A stretch of 13,952 nucleotides of DNA from Caldifarciminota bacterium (GCA_011049385.1 DSBX01000129.1:1-13952), one strand, 5' to 3'. Counted from the first letter of the stretch, positions 1-8,020 are shown. The notes: generated by a model not told the origin, from the sequence alone. Numbers and translations: made by a program.

Positions 1-711
1 AAGACGCAGGTCACGCTCGAGTACGAAAACGGCATACCCCGGCGTATTGACAACGTCGTGATTGCCGCCCAGCATAGCGAGGCGATTCTCGACCGGACCG
101 GCAGGCGCATCACCCGCGCCGCCCGGGAGGAGATTATCCGCCGGGTCTGTGCCCCGGTCCTGCCCGAGGCGCTCGTTGACCGCAGGACCAAGTACCTCGT
201 GAACGGCACCGGCAAGTTCGTCGTCGGCGGGCCGCTTTCCGACACCGGTATGACCGGAAGGAAGATAATCGTTGATACATACGGCGGCTGGCTTCGCCAC
301 GGCGGCGGCGCGTTTTCGGGCAAGGACCCGAGCAAGGTTGACCGCTCGGCAACCTATATGGCCCGGTACATCGCCAAGAACTGCGTGGCCGCCGGGGCCT
401 GCGACCGCCTCGAAGTGAGAATCGCCTACTGTATCGGCCGGGCCGAGCCCACCGAGGTTTCGCTCGATACCTTCGGCACCGGGCACGTTGATGTCAGGAA
501 GCTGACCCGGACGGTGCGCGAGCTCTTTCCGCTCAAACCCCGGGAAATGATCGCTCACCTCAGTCTGCTGAACCCCATCTACCTGCCGGCCGCGGCCTAC
601 GGTCATTTCGGTCGCGTACCGGCGGTCCGCACCGTTGACGGCCGCAGGTGCTCCACTTTCACCTGGGAACGAACCGATATGGCCGACAAAGTCCGACGAG
701 CCCTTAAATAG
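1..711 (+). CDS. metK: S-adenosylmethionine synthetase (methionine adenosyltransferase), C-terminal part; 5' end outside window
   Basis: The reading frame is open from base 1 to the TAG at 709-711 (236 residues). It corresponds to roughly the last 60% of MetK, beginning at the KTQVTLEY segment of the central domain. MetK makes S-adenosylmethionine from methionine and ATP in the cytoplasm. Diagnostic stretches, numbered from the first visible residue, are GPLSDTGMTGRK (77-88), IIVDTYGG (89-96) and GGGAFSGKDPSK (101-112), the phosphate- and metal-binding loops of the family, plus AYGHFGR near the C-terminus. Two spots differ from the commonest bacterial form: NGTGKF (68-73) where NPTGRF is usual, and SD (80-81) where GD is usual. 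The Asp, Arg and Lys of the DxGxTGRK loop remain, so the enzyme is expected to be active. ahcY follows after 9 bases, so the two are probably co-transcribed. The promoter and true start lie outside the window. Confidence 0.97.
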   Translation, partial: KTQVTLEYENGIPRRIDNVVIAAQHSEAILDRTGRRITRAAREEIIRRVCAPVLPEALVDRRTKYLVNGTGKFVVGGPLSDTGMTGRKIIVDTYGGWLRHGGGAFSGKDPSKVDRSATYMARYIAKNCVAAGACDRLEVRIAYCIGRAEPTEVSLDTFGTGHVDVRKLTRTVRELFPLKPREMIAHLSLLNPIYLPAAAYGHFGRVPAVRTVDGRRCSTFTWERTDMADKVRRALK

Positions 712-720
712 CGAGGGGAG

Positions 721-1980
721 ATGCGCAAGTACCACGTCAAGGACCTGAAACTGGCCCCGGCCGGCCGCGCCCGCACCGAGTGGGCCGGTCGTTCGATGCC
801 GGTACTGGCCGGTATCCGCGACCGCTTTGCCCGGACGCGCCCGCTCAAGGGCGTCCGGATGAGCTGTTGTCTTCACGTCACGTCCGAAACCGCGAACCTG
901 GTCGCCACGCTGAAGGCCGGAGGCGCCAGCGTTCGGCTGTGCGCGTCCAACCCGCTCTCGACCCAGGACGACGTCGCGGCGGCACTCGTGAAGTATCACG
1001 GTATACCGGTTTTCTCCATAAACGGCGAAGATAGAGATACTTATTACCAGCACATCCACGATGCCCTGGCCCACAAGCCCAACATCACGACCGATGACGG
1101 TGCAGACCTCGTATCCGCGCTCCATTCCGACCGCAAGGAACTGACCGAGGGAGTGATAGGGGGGACGGAGGAGACGACGACCGGTGTGATCCGGCTCAGG
1201 AGCATGGAAAAGGCCGGGGTTCTGGCCTTCCCGATCATCGCGGTCAACGACTCGATGACCAAGTTCATGTTCGACAATCGCTACGGCACCGGGCAGAGCT
1301 CGCTTGACGGTATCCTTCGGGCGACGAACTTCCTGTTCGCGGGCTCGACGGTGGTTGTCTGCGGGTACGGATGGTGCGGTTGGGGCGTCTCGTGGAAAGC
1401 TCGCGGACTGGGCGCGGAAGTGATCGTGACCGAGGTTGACCCGGTCCGTGCGCTCGAAGCCAGGATGGACGGCTTCCGGGTAATGAAGCTGTCTGCCGCC
1501 TCTCGTACCGCGGACCTCTTCATCACCGTCACCGGCGACATCAATGTCATTGATGCGCACCACATCCAGAGGATGAAGGACGGCGCGATCATCTGCAACT
1601 CCGGTCACTTCGACGCCGAAATCAACAAGGCCGCTCTCGACCGGATGACGAAATCCAAACGCGTACTCAGGCCCAACTGCGTTGAATATACCCTGAACAA
1701 CGGACGACGCGTGGTCCTGCTCGCCGAAGGGAGGCTCGTGAACCTGTCGGTGGCCGAGGGCCACCCGGCGATGGTGATGGATATGTCCTTCGCCAACCAG
1801 GCCCTGGCCGCCGAGTACCTGCTCACCCACCGGGACAAGCTCGAACGACGCGTCTACAAGCTTCCGGACAAGCTCGACACCGAGATAGCCCGGCTCAAGC
1901 TCAAGACCATGGGCATCGTGATAGACCGATTGACACCGGAGCAACGCGAGTATCTCGCCTCCTGGCAGGTCGGCACCTGA
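721..1980 (+). CDS. ahcY: Adenosylhomocysteinase (S-adenosylhomocysteine hydrolase)
   Basis: A 419-residue protein starting at ATG 721 with GAGGGGAG directly upstream, 9 bases after the metK stop. It reversibly splits S-adenosylhomocysteine into adenosine and homocysteine using bound NAD, removing the inhibitory by-product of SAM-dependent methylation. Motifs seen: HVTSETA (52-58), ASNPLSTQDDVAAAL (75-89), DDGADL (125-130), GGTEETTTGV (147-156), NDSMTK (176-181) with the family's catalytic Lys and Asp, Rossmann loop GYGWCGWG (215-222), GHFD.EI (295-301) and GHPA (347-350). The protein ends in LTPEQREYLASWQVGT. It therefore lacks the C-terminal extension with the Lys/Tyr NAD contacts of animal enzymes and belongs to the short form found in archaea, Thermotoga and relatives. 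Odd point: the residue before the last Gly of the Rossmann loop is Trp221, where Lys or Arg is usual. Confidence 0.97.
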   Translation: MRKYHVKDLKLAPAGRARTEWAGRSMPVLAGIRDRFARTRPLKGVRMSCCLHVTSETANLVATLKAGGASVRLCASNPLSTQDDVAAALVKYHGIPVFSINGEDRDTYYQHIHDALAHKPNITTDDGADLVSALHSDRKELTEGVIGGTEETTTGVIRLRSMEKAGVLAFPIIAVNDSMTKFMFDNRYGTGQSSLDGILRATNFLFAGSTVVVCGYGWCGWGVSWKARGLGAEVIVTEVDPVRALEARMDGFRVMKLSAASRTADLFITVTGDINVIDAHHIQRMKDGAIICNSGHFDAEINKAALDRMTKSKRVLRPNCVEYTLNNGRRVVLLAEGRLVNLSVAEGHPAMVMDMSFANQALAAEYLLTHRDKLERRVYKLPDKLDTEIARLKLKTMGIVIDRLTPEQREYLASWQVGT

Positions 1981-1991
1981 GCGTGTCGGTG

Positions 1992-2019
1992 TTGACAGTC
2001 TGGTGCGCGTGGTTATGAT
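1992..2019 (+). promoter_or_regulatory. Sigma-70-type promoter for the DUF4870 pair
   Basis: TTGACA at 1992-1997, a 16-base spacer, and TATGAT at 2014-2019. The -35 box is consensus and the -10 box matches 5 of 6. The predicted start of transcription is near 2026. This gives the two small membrane-protein genes a promoter independent of metK-ahcY, and it argues that the GTG codons at 2020 and 2023 are not the start of the first of them. Confidence 0.75.
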
Positions 2020-2055
2020 GTGGTGACCGAAAATAGCAGAATGGAACTAGGTATC

Positions 2056-2490
2056 ATGACGCAGTCGGAGGCAACGGACTCTGGGGCGACCGCCGATAGA
2101 CGGTCGTCGGACGAGACCGGTGTCGAGAGCCGGACAATCGCCGCCCTGGGATACCTGCCCATGCTCTTCCTGGTGCCCATGCTGGCCGGGCGAGGCGACG
2201 AGTACCAGCGCTTCCACGGCCGCCAGAGCCTGTTGCTCTTTCTGGCCTTTGTCCTGCTCTGGGCGGCGCTCTGGTTCCTGGGGCTGGTGTTCGGCCGGAT
2301 ACTGGGTGACGCGATACTGCTCGGGTTCATCTTCCGCGCGCTGGCGTGGTTTCTGCGCAATATCGTCGGAACCTTGTTATCGCTCGGCTACATCGTGATG
2401 ATGACAGCTGGCATTGTCCATGCCGCCGCCGGCCGATGCTGGACGATGCCCTTACTGGGACGCTACGGGATACGAAACTGGAATCCGTGA
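2056..2490 (+). CDS. Small DUF4870/Tic20-like membrane protein
   Basis: A 144-residue protein if started at ATG 2056, which has a weak TAGG ribosome site 4 bases upstream. ATG 2041 and GTG 2020 are in frame, but 2020 abuts the -10 box and 2041 lacks an obvious ribosome site. After a polar, charged N-terminus (1-26), the chain has hydrophobic segments at about 27-43, 57-80 and 84-124. Between the first two lies a polar loop ending in RFHGRQSLLLF (52-62), which matches the R/K-F-H-x-R/K-Q-G/S pattern of DUF4870-like four-helix membrane proteins. The function of this family is not established. The downstream gene, 26 bases away, encodes a second member, so the two may form a heteromer. This is inference. 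Confidence 0.75.
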   Translation: MTQSEATDSGATADRRSSDETGVESRTIAALGYLPMLFLVPMLAGRGDEYQRFHGRQSLLLFLAFVLLWAALWFLGLVFGRILGDAILLGFIFRALAWFLRNIVGTLLSLGYIVMMTAGIVHAAAGRCWTMPLLGRYGIRNWNP

Positions 2491-2516
2491 CAACTACAGA
2501 CCAAGGAGGTAGTGCA

Positions 2517-2927
2517 ATGCAGGATGAGAACCGAACCGAACAGCCCGCACCGCAACCGCAGCCGGCTCCGGCTCCGAAGCCGACAACTGAACCGGTGGTG
2601 GAATCGGCCGCCGACGTCGAGAAAGCGAAAGGGACCGCCTGGCTTTCGTATCTCGGCATCCTCTGGCTCATACCGATGCTGACGCTCAAGGACAACTCCT
2701 TCGCGAAGTGGCACGTCAAGCAGGGAATCGCGCTCGACATCGCCACCATCGGCGTCGCCATCGTGATGGGCATACTGTCCTTCATCATCATCGGCGTTAT
2801 CATCGGTCCGATTGGCTTCGGTATCCTGTTCGTACTCAGGATCATCGGGCTCGTGAAATCACTCGGCGGTCATTACTGGAAGTGCCCGCTCGGCATCAGC
2901 AAGATAGCCGAGATGTTCAAGTTCTAA
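2517..2927 (+). CDS. DUF4870-like membrane protein with Pro-rich N-terminus
   Basis: A 136-residue protein starting at ATG 2517 behind a strong AAGGAGGT ribosome site (2503-2510, 6-base gap). An open frame continues upstream, but it overlaps the preceding gene and is not needed. Residues 1-38 are a flexible Pro/Ala/Gln-rich tail with a PAPQPQPAPAPKP stretch. Hydrophobic segments follow at about 40-56, 70-96 and 98-112. KWHVKQG (64-70) is the family-like loop motif, equivalent to RFHGRQS in the upstream paralogue. The C-terminus WKCPLGISKIAEMFKF parallels the WTMPLLGRYGI end of its neighbour, supporting an ancient tandem duplication with strong divergence. It is likely co-transcribed with the upstream gene from the promoter at 1992-2019. 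Function unknown. Confidence 0.78.
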   Translation: MQDENRTEQPAPQPQPAPAPKPTTEPVVESAADVEKAKGTAWLSYLGILWLIPMLTLKDNSFAKWHVKQGIALDIATIGVAIVMGILSFIIIGVIIGPIGFGILFVLRIIGLVKSLGGHYWKCPLGISKIAEMFKF

Positions 2928-2980
2928 CCGCCACCAGTGGCCGACGCCCGGTTCCGATAAGGGCGATTATGTAAACCTGT

Positions 2981-3013
2981 GCCGGGTAGGACGCCGCAGG
3001 TGCCCTGCCCGGC
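2981..3013. terminator. Candidate hairpin between convergent genes
   Basis: GCCGGGTAGG (2981-2990) can pair with CCTGCCCGGC (3004-3013) over 10 base pairs, one a G-T wobble, with a 13-base loop. It lies between the end of the second DUF4870-like gene (2927) and the end of the minus-strand glycosyltransferase gene (3036), where a shared terminator would be expected. No clear T-run follows on either strand, so it may be a weak, Rho-assisted or purely 3'-protecting structure. Confidence 0.4.
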
Positions 3014-3035
3014 GGTCCATTGCTTGTGGTTGCTC

Positions 3036-4088
3036 CTATCTCCTGTCGCTGGTGTGTGCGTTGGCCGACACCTGTAGGTAGGCCTGATGGAGGACGCCGG
3101 CCGCGGTCCCCCAAAGGTATCGTTCCCGGATTCGATTCCGCAGGACAGGGTCCTTCGGTCGGGCCAGCGAAGCCGAGACCGCGTTCCGTATTGACTCCTC
3201 GGACCGCGGGTCGAGGTAAGTCGCCAACTCCGCGAAGTAGTCCCGCGTGCCGCCGTATCGTGTGATACAGACCTTGGCACCGGCCAGTCCGGCCTCAAGG
3301 GCGGCCAGGCCGGGCGTCTCGTAGAAGGAAGGCAACACCAGCGTGTCGCAGGCCGCATACGCGGACGCGAGCAGGGGCGAGTTCGGTTCCAGCGGCGGGA
3401 TGTGAATGATGCTCTCGTTGCGTTCAATGATTGTCCGGCACTGCCGGCCATAGTCGTTGTTGAGCATCTCCCCGATGAGGACGGTTCGGCAACCGATCCG
3501 CTCCACTGCCCGCAACATGGGGAGAACGTTCTTGCGTCCCCAGCCGATATGGCCGACATAGAGCAGGAAGTCGCGCAGTCCATATCGGGTAACGAACTCA
3601 TCGGGAACGGCCTCGGCAAACCGAGCCGAGACGCCGTTGGGCAGGATCTTGACCCGCTCGGCGCCGACCCCGAAGGCCTGCCGGACCATATCGGCCTCTT
3701 CGCTGGTGTTCGGCATCACCAGCGTTGCCATGTCGCAGAGCTCCTTGCAGAACATGTGCTCGGTCCAGACCCCGCCCCGCTTGCGCAGTCTGCCGGCGAC
3801 CGCGACCATCGAGCGGACCCTCTGAGCCGGGTGACGACTGTAGAAGACCGGACTCAGCACCAGCTTCATCCCCAGCGTCGCAACCGCCCGGCCCAGATGG
3901 TAAGTGCCGACGTGGGCCCCGAAGAGGTGAAAGAGGTCGTAGTCGGACAGACGGTAGGGCTTCCACGGGTCGAAGAGCTCAGCTTCGACCCCCAGATTGC
4001 CCAGTTCTTCGGCCAGGGAGCGGACTTGGACCAGCACTCCACCGCCGAGCACGGTGACGGCCGGGAAGGAACCCAGGAGGACTCTCAT
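3036..4088 (-). CDS. GT4-type glycosyltransferase (second in the polysaccharide cluster)
   Basis: A 350-residue GT-B-fold glycosyltransferase. ATG 4088 is preferred over the in-frame GTG 4094 because GAGGTG (4097-4092) is well spaced from the ATG and overlaps the GTG. The N-terminal domain opens with the glycine-rich strand-loop MRVLLGSFPA...LGGG. In the C-terminal nucleotide-sugar domain are KILPNGV (147-153), LLYVGHIGWGRKN (175-187) and FYETPGLAALEAG (255-267), which contains the E-x7-E pair (Glu257, Glu265) of GT4 retaining enzymes. The donor and acceptor sugars cannot be read from sequence. It is the last gene of the minus-strand cluster (30-base gap from the polysaccharide deacetylase gene), so it probably adds a sugar to a cell-surface glycan in the cytoplasm before export. 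Confidence 0.88.
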   Translation of the reverse strand: MRVLLGSFPAVTVLGGGVLVQVRSLAEELGNLGVEAELFDPWKPYRLSDYDLFHLFGAHVGTYHLGRAVATLGMKLVLSPVFYSRHPAQRVRSMVAVAGRLRKRGGVWTEHMFCKELCDMATLVMPNTSEEADMVRQAFGVGAERVKILPNGVSARFAEAVPDEFVTRYGLRDFLLYVGHIGWGRKNVLPMLRAVERIGCRTVLIGEMLNNDYGRQCRTIIERNESIIHIPPLEPNSPLLASAYAACDTLVLPSFYETPGLAALEAGLAGAKVCITRYGGTRDYFAELATYLDPRSEESIRNAVSASLARPKDPVLRNRIRERYLWGTAAGVLHQAYLQVSANAHTSDRR

Positions 4089-4118
4089 GTGCACCTCACT
4101 GTAGACAGAATCTGAACA

Positions 4119-5438
4119 TCAGGCGGAATCCCCATCTCTTCGTTTCGCCCTCGTCTGACGGCGCAGGCGTCGGTACCTCTCCCCCAGCCTGCGACACAGA
4201 GACAAACGTCGAGACACCACCGGCTTCGGTCCGGGGTCGTCGAACGGTTGCCAGTTCAGTCGCTCGAGTTCGTATCGGCCGGGCTCAAGCGGCACGCGGG
4301 CGAACCGGTCTTCAAACTCCAACTCGATCTCGATACCATCGTTCGGAGACCGAGTCTCTATCTCGATTGCTCCCGACCGCATCGTCGCACGGTACCGAAC
4401 CAGTTCGCGGGCCTGCCACCAGTGGGCAAGACCGCCGACCGTCAACGTCGAATCGGAAGCCTGACGGGCCTCGTGCAACACTTCGGCCATCAGGTCATAA
4501 TCCCGGGCCAGACCGGTCGGGTGGTCGTAGAGAAGGCAGGGTTCGCGCAAAGACTTCTGTCTCTGCACGACGGAGCGGTAGTAGCGCCGGATTTCATCGT
4601 CGGAAGCCCGGGCCGCACGCAAGCGGCCGAGGCAGACCGGGTGTACAGGTACCTGGAGTACCGCCGACGGCTTGCCTCCGATTATGGGTCGGAACGGCAG
4701 GTCATCCCAACCGGCGACGAAGTCACTGGAGAAATCCAGTTCGAGTTCAGCGAGCGCCGCATCCCAGCCCGGGTTCCAGTCACCATAGGGCGAGGCCGCC
4801 CCGGCCGGACGATAGCCGTTGTTCTGCAGGACCTCAAGCGCCGCGGATAAGTTCCGCCGGTTTGCCGCCCGGGAGCGGTAGACCTCGTGTCGATGGCAGT
4901 GCACCTGCACGTCCTGGCCTGCCAGCACCCGCTTCAGCGCAGGCAGTAGCGGGCCGTGTGCTTCGGTGTTGATGAACCAGCTGAACACCAGGCCCGCTTC
5001 GTCGGCCAGGCGTCGGGTGGCCAGAAGCTCTGCCTCCCCGCAGTAGTCGCTATCTACTCGAAACGCGAACGCGCTTCGAGCCGACCCCGGGCAGTAAGCA
5101 AGGTGCGGCAGCGGCAGTGAATGGCGGTTCAGCTTCCGCCGCAACTCGCGCACGACCCACCGCCGCATTTCGCCGCGGTCGTGAACCCCGACCCGCTCGA
5201 CAACCGGGCGCGGCGTGCTGTTGCAGAACATGCGCAGCCGGGCCCGACCCGGAGCCGGCGGTCGCGGCAGTGAGAGCCGTTCGCAGTCCGGATGGGCGTC
5301 GGCGACTGCCGTCTGAGCCTGCCGCGTCCCGATGCGGCCGGACACGAGCAGGAGTCGGGTCGCGCGGTCGGGCCGACCGACCCGGAACGGAACCCCGACT
5401 TGCCGCAGAAGTTCCGGCCACGACGGATCGTCTCCCAT
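4119..5438 (-). CDS. NodB-like polysaccharide deacetylase-superfamily protein
   Basis: A 439-residue protein from ATG 5438. An in-frame TTG at 5450, overlapping the flippase stop (TTGA) and 3 bases after GAGGGAG, would add four residues. The open frame running further upstream only shadows the flippase gene. The CE4/NodB core is visible: FRVDSDY (126-132) as the metal/base Asp motif, VHCHRHE (179-185) giving the H-x3-H pair (His180, His184), SPYGDWN (216-222) as the PYG motif, and YDHPTG (304-309) as the late His-Pro motif. The Arg that usually precedes the PY motif by two positions is Ala215 here. Residues 1-110 are not recognised. A C-terminal module (about 345-400) looks beta-rich, and the tail from 410 is strongly basic. 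There is no signal peptide, so it may act in the cytoplasm on a sugar intermediate. Likely function is N- or O-deacetylation of a surface glycan, but activity is uncertain. Confidence 0.75.
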   Translation of the reverse strand: MGDDPSWPELLRQVGVPFRVGRPDRATRLLLVSGRIGTRQAQTAVADAHPDCERLSLPRPPAPGRARLRMFCNSTPRPVVERVGVHDRGEMRRWVVRELRRKLNRHSLPLPHLAYCPGSARSAFAFRVDSDYCGEAELLATRRLADEAGLVFSWFINTEAHGPLLPALKRVLAGQDVQVHCHRHEVYRSRAANRRNLSAALEVLQNNGYRPAGAASPYGDWNPGWDAALAELELDFSSDFVAGWDDLPFRPIIGGKPSAVLQVPVHPVCLGRLRAARASDDEIRRYYRSVVQRQKSLREPCLLYDHPTGLARDYDLMAEVLHEARQASDSTLTVGGLAHWWQARELVRYRATMRSGAIEIETRSPNDGIEIELEFEDRFARVPLEPGRYELERLNWQPFDDPGPKPVVSRRLSLCRRLGERYRRLRRQTRAKRRDGDSA

Positions 5439-5446
5439 CAGGGTGA

Positions 5447-6847
5447 TCAACGACTCCCTCCCAGACCCAGGTCCCCGAGCCTCACGCCGCGAGCCAGGAA
5501 GACGACCAGCGCGTAGGCCGCAACCGCTGTGGCCGCGACCACCAGCCAGTGCCAGTTGGCGAAAGCGATGATGATCCCGACCATCGGGACGATTGCGGCG
5601 GGCACCGCCAAAGCTCGCCGGCCCAGGCGCGGCCTGACCAGTCCGAGCATGCCGGCAACCATCAACGCCGCCAGCACCGCTTCGCCCGCCACCATCCCGG
5701 CCGCGGCCCCGAGCGGTCCGAATCGCAGCGAGCCGAAGATGACGAAGACCAGCGCGGCGGTCACCCCGACCACGGTATTGAGTGCGTAGCGTCGCTCGCG
5801 GTCTCCGGCAAGGAGAGTGTAGCCGCCGACCGTGCTGACGAGGCTCAGCGGGAAGAACCATATCAACACACGCATGACCTCGCCGGAAGCGATGAAGCCC
5901 GCGCCGAACAGGAGGGCGGCGACCTGCGGACCGAACACCACAACCAGCACGCAGACCGGGGCCGCCAGGGCCAGCGCCGCACGCAGGATACTGCCGACCG
6001 TTGCGGGCAGTTCCTTCCGCCGGGTTCGGTAGTGCCGGGCCGCAATCGGCAGGAAGACCGTCTGGACAATCCGGTCCAGCAGGAGCACGAAGAACACGAA
6101 CCGGTGCGCCGCAGAATACAGCCCGGCCTCGGCATCACCCCGGAAAAGGGCCAGGGCGACAATCGGCGCGTTGACGTGGAGCTGGGTCAGTATCGAGGCA
6201 AGACCGACCGGCAGGGCCTGGACCGCGAGACCGCGCCAGACGGTCGGCTCCCAGGCCAGTCGGGGCAGGCCGTGCCGGCGGGAGTGATTCGCGAGCAGGT
6301 AGGCCGCACCGGCGAGCGTGGCCACGACAAATGCCGCCGGGACGAAAAGGAGTTGCGCCGGTCCGCCGACAAACACGAACACCAGCAGGAAGTAGACCCC
6401 GTTCGTCAGGATATGGGCGCCCGCGATGTGGTGCATTCGTTCCTCGCCGGTGAAGACCCATTCCAGGGCAATGGCCTGGGCGAAGACACCGAAGGCGAAG
6501 AGCACGAGGAGCCAGCGCACTTCAGCCGGTCTCGGCAACAGCAGGGCGAACACCACGATGCCGGCAAACGCGAGGCCGGCCAGCAACAGCCGCAGGGTCA
6601 GAACCCGGCCGGCCAGCATCCCGGCCTCCTGCGGCTCTCGGGCGATGCTCCGGATGCCGATGGTCAGGAGGCCGGCCTTCGTCATCATGATGCCGTAGGC
6701 CGTAATAGACAGGCCGAACGCAATCTGGCCGAAGGCATCCAGCCCGAGCCGGCGGGTCAACACCGCGGTCACCGCGAAGCCGAGTGCCCGGGTGGCCAAC
6801 TCCCCTACGAAGAGGAAGCCGGCGTTGCGTGCAGGCCTGCCCAGCAT
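5447..6847 (-). CDS. Wzx-like flippase, polysaccharide transporter (PST/MOP) family
   Basis: A 466-residue, very hydrophobic protein with about 12-14 predicted membrane helices along its whole length. The start NAGFLFVGELATRALGFAV (8-26) and following TRRLGLDAFGQIAFG (31-45) are the typical N-terminus of Wzx/RfbX-type O-antigen and capsule flippases. These flip undecaprenyl-linked oligosaccharide across the inner membrane. ATG 6847 shares one base with the TGA of the preceding glycosyltransferase (TGATG). An in-frame GTG at 6850 (GTGA overlap, AGG 8 bases upstream) is an equally possible start. Either way the genes are translationally coupled. The next gene starts 8 bases after its stop. No Wzy polymerase or chain-length regulator is visible nearby, so the glycan may be a short single unit. 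Confidence 0.88.
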   Translation of the reverse strand: MLGRPARNAGFLFVGELATRALGFAVTAVLTRRLGLDAFGQIAFGLSITAYGIMMTKAGLLTIGIRSIAREPQEAGMLAGRVLTLRLLLAGLAFAGIVVFALLLPRPAEVRWLLVLFAFGVFAQAIALEWVFTGEERMHHIAGAHILTNGVYFLLVFVFVGGPAQLLFVPAAFVVATLAGAAYLLANHSRRHGLPRLAWEPTVWRGLAVQALPVGLASILTQLHVNAPIVALALFRGDAEAGLYSAAHRFVFFVLLLDRIVQTVFLPIAARHYRTRRKELPATVGSILRAALALAAPVCVLVVVFGPQVAALLFGAGFIASGEVMRVLIWFFPLSLVSTVGGYTLLAGDRERRYALNTVVGVTAALVFVIFGSLRFGPLGAAAGMVAGEAVLAALMVAGMLGLVRPRLGRRALAVPAAIVPMVGIIIAFANWHWLVVAATAVAAYALVVFLARGVRLGDLGLGGSR

Positions 6848-8007
6848 CACCCGCAATGCCTGCCGGCGCCGGGCGGCCGGTGACCGAGCATCTCCCTGTA
6901 AGCCGCGATGAGCCGGGCCGCGGCGGTGTCCCAGTTGTACTCGCGCTCGACCGCGGCTCTCCCCCGGCGTCCCATCTTCGCCACCTCTGCGGGGTCGGTC
7001 AGGAGTCTGACCAGCGCCGAGCTGACCATGCCCGCGTCGGTCGGGTCAACCGTCATGCCGCAGCCTTCCCGCCTGACGACCGGGCCAATCTCCGGGAAGT
7101 CGCTCGCCAGCACCGCCAGACCGGCGGCCATGAAGTCGAAGAGCTTGTTGGGTTGGCCGGTACGGTCGTTCTCACGTTCGGGTTGAAGCAGGATGACGCC
7201 GACCCCGCACCGCTCCAGTTCCTTCGCCATCCTGTCATAGGCCAGCCACGGCTCAAACCGCACCCGGTCGGCGAGCCCGTGTTCCTTGATGAAATGCGTG
7301 GTACGGGTCTCGATGTCACTGCGCGGGTCGAATCGTCCGATGACCAGCAAGCGCGCCGAGGCCTTCTCGCCGGCAACAGCGGAGAACGCTTCCAGCAGGA
7401 CCGGGAAGCCGCGCTCCCGGGTCATCATCCCGGTGTAGACGACCCGGTTCACGTCCCGGTTGGCGGCCGGCGGACGAGTCGGACGGGGCGGGTAGTTCTG
7501 AACCAGCACCGGCGTCCGGCCCAGCCGGCGGAAGCGTTCGGCCCGGGTCGCATTGGTCTCGATAATGACGTCGGCCTCGCGCGCCGCGCGCCGCTCCAGG
7601 TGACGAACGGCCGCAGTAGCGGCCGCACGCACCGGCCAGGCCAGGTCGGTCCGGTCGCGGAACACCGCGGGAAAGAGCTCGGTCGAGTCATAGACGACCT
7701 TGACACCGGGGTCCTCCCGCTTCAACGCCAGTCCGATACGGAGCGCCCACGGGTCGAAGCAGTGGCAAACCGCAGGCCGAGCCTGCCGCACCGCATCGGC
7801 CATCGGCCCCAACGTAACCGGCTTGCGCATCCCGGCGGGCAGGACAACCGGGCACAGCGTCACGCCCGGTACCGACCGCGGATTCGATCCTGCCGGCAAA
7901 CCGACCAGGGTGACGTTGAACCCGTCGCCGGCCAGCGTCGCGGCCTCGCGGGGCAGAAACCGCGAATAGTCAACAGGCTGGGCGGTCGTAATCAGGCAGA
8001 CGTTCAT
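6847..8007 (-). CDS. GT4-type glycosyltransferase (first in the polysaccharide cluster)
   Basis: A 386-residue GT-B enzyme. ATG 8007 is chosen over the in-frame GTG 8019 because GGTGAG (8020-8015) lies between them at a good distance from the ATG, and MNVCLITTAQPVDYSRF is a normal family start. The N-terminal domain has CHCFDPWALRIGL (81-93) and KVVYDSTELFP (103-113), similar to cytoplasmic GT4 enzymes of capsule and exopolysaccharide pathways. The C-terminal donor domain has YTGMMTRERG (191-200), LLVIGRFD (220-227) and QPNKLFDFMAAGLAVLASD (285-303). That last stretch matches the PNKLFEYMAAG donor-site motif with Asp291 in place of the usual Glu. The gene ends inside the start of the flippase gene and begins 39 bases after the HDAC-like gene, so it is probably transcribed with both. 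Confidence 0.88.
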   Translation of the reverse strand: MNVCLITTAQPVDYSRFLPREAATLAGDGFNVTLVGLPAGSNPRSVPGVTLCPVVLPAGMRKPVTLGPMADAVRQARPAVCHCFDPWALRIGLALKREDPGVKVVYDSTELFPAVFRDRTDLAWPVRAAATAAVRHLERRAAREADVIIETNATRAERFRRLGRTPVLVQNYPPRPTRPPAANRDVNRVVYTGMMTRERGFPVLLEAFSAVAGEKASARLLVIGRFDPRSDIETRTTHFIKEHGLADRVRFEPWLAYDRMAKELERCGVGVILLQPERENDRTGQPNKLFDFMAAGLAVLASDFPEIGPVVRREGCGMTVDPTDAGMVSSALVRLLTDPAEVAKMGRRGRAAVEREYNWDTAAARLIAAYREMLGHRPPGAGRHCG

Positions 8008-8020
8008 ATATAGGCTCACC

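Noticed and set aside
2346..2516. Upstream extension of the second DUF4870-like protein
   Set aside because: It overlaps the first gene of the pair, and ATG 2517 has a near-perfect ribosome site.
5323..5339. Partial copy (GTCCCGATGCGG) of the 8021-8039 palindrome
   Set aside because: It lies inside the deacetylase-like gene and the second arm is incomplete, so it is probably chance in GC-rich DNA.
5439..5861. Upstream extension of the polysaccharide deacetylase-like frame
   Set aside because: It overlaps the flippase gene entirely, and its Arg/Gly-rich low-complexity translation is typical of a shadow frame.
5549..6883. Long plus-strand open frame opposite the flippase (444 codons)
   Set aside because: Its Gln/Glu/Arg/His-rich translation mirrors the hydrophobic codons of the flippase on the other strand; there is no ribosome site or family signature.
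6784..8013. Plus-strand open frame opposite the first glycosyltransferase
   Set aside because: It is antisense to a clear GT4 gene and its composition is that of a shadow frame.
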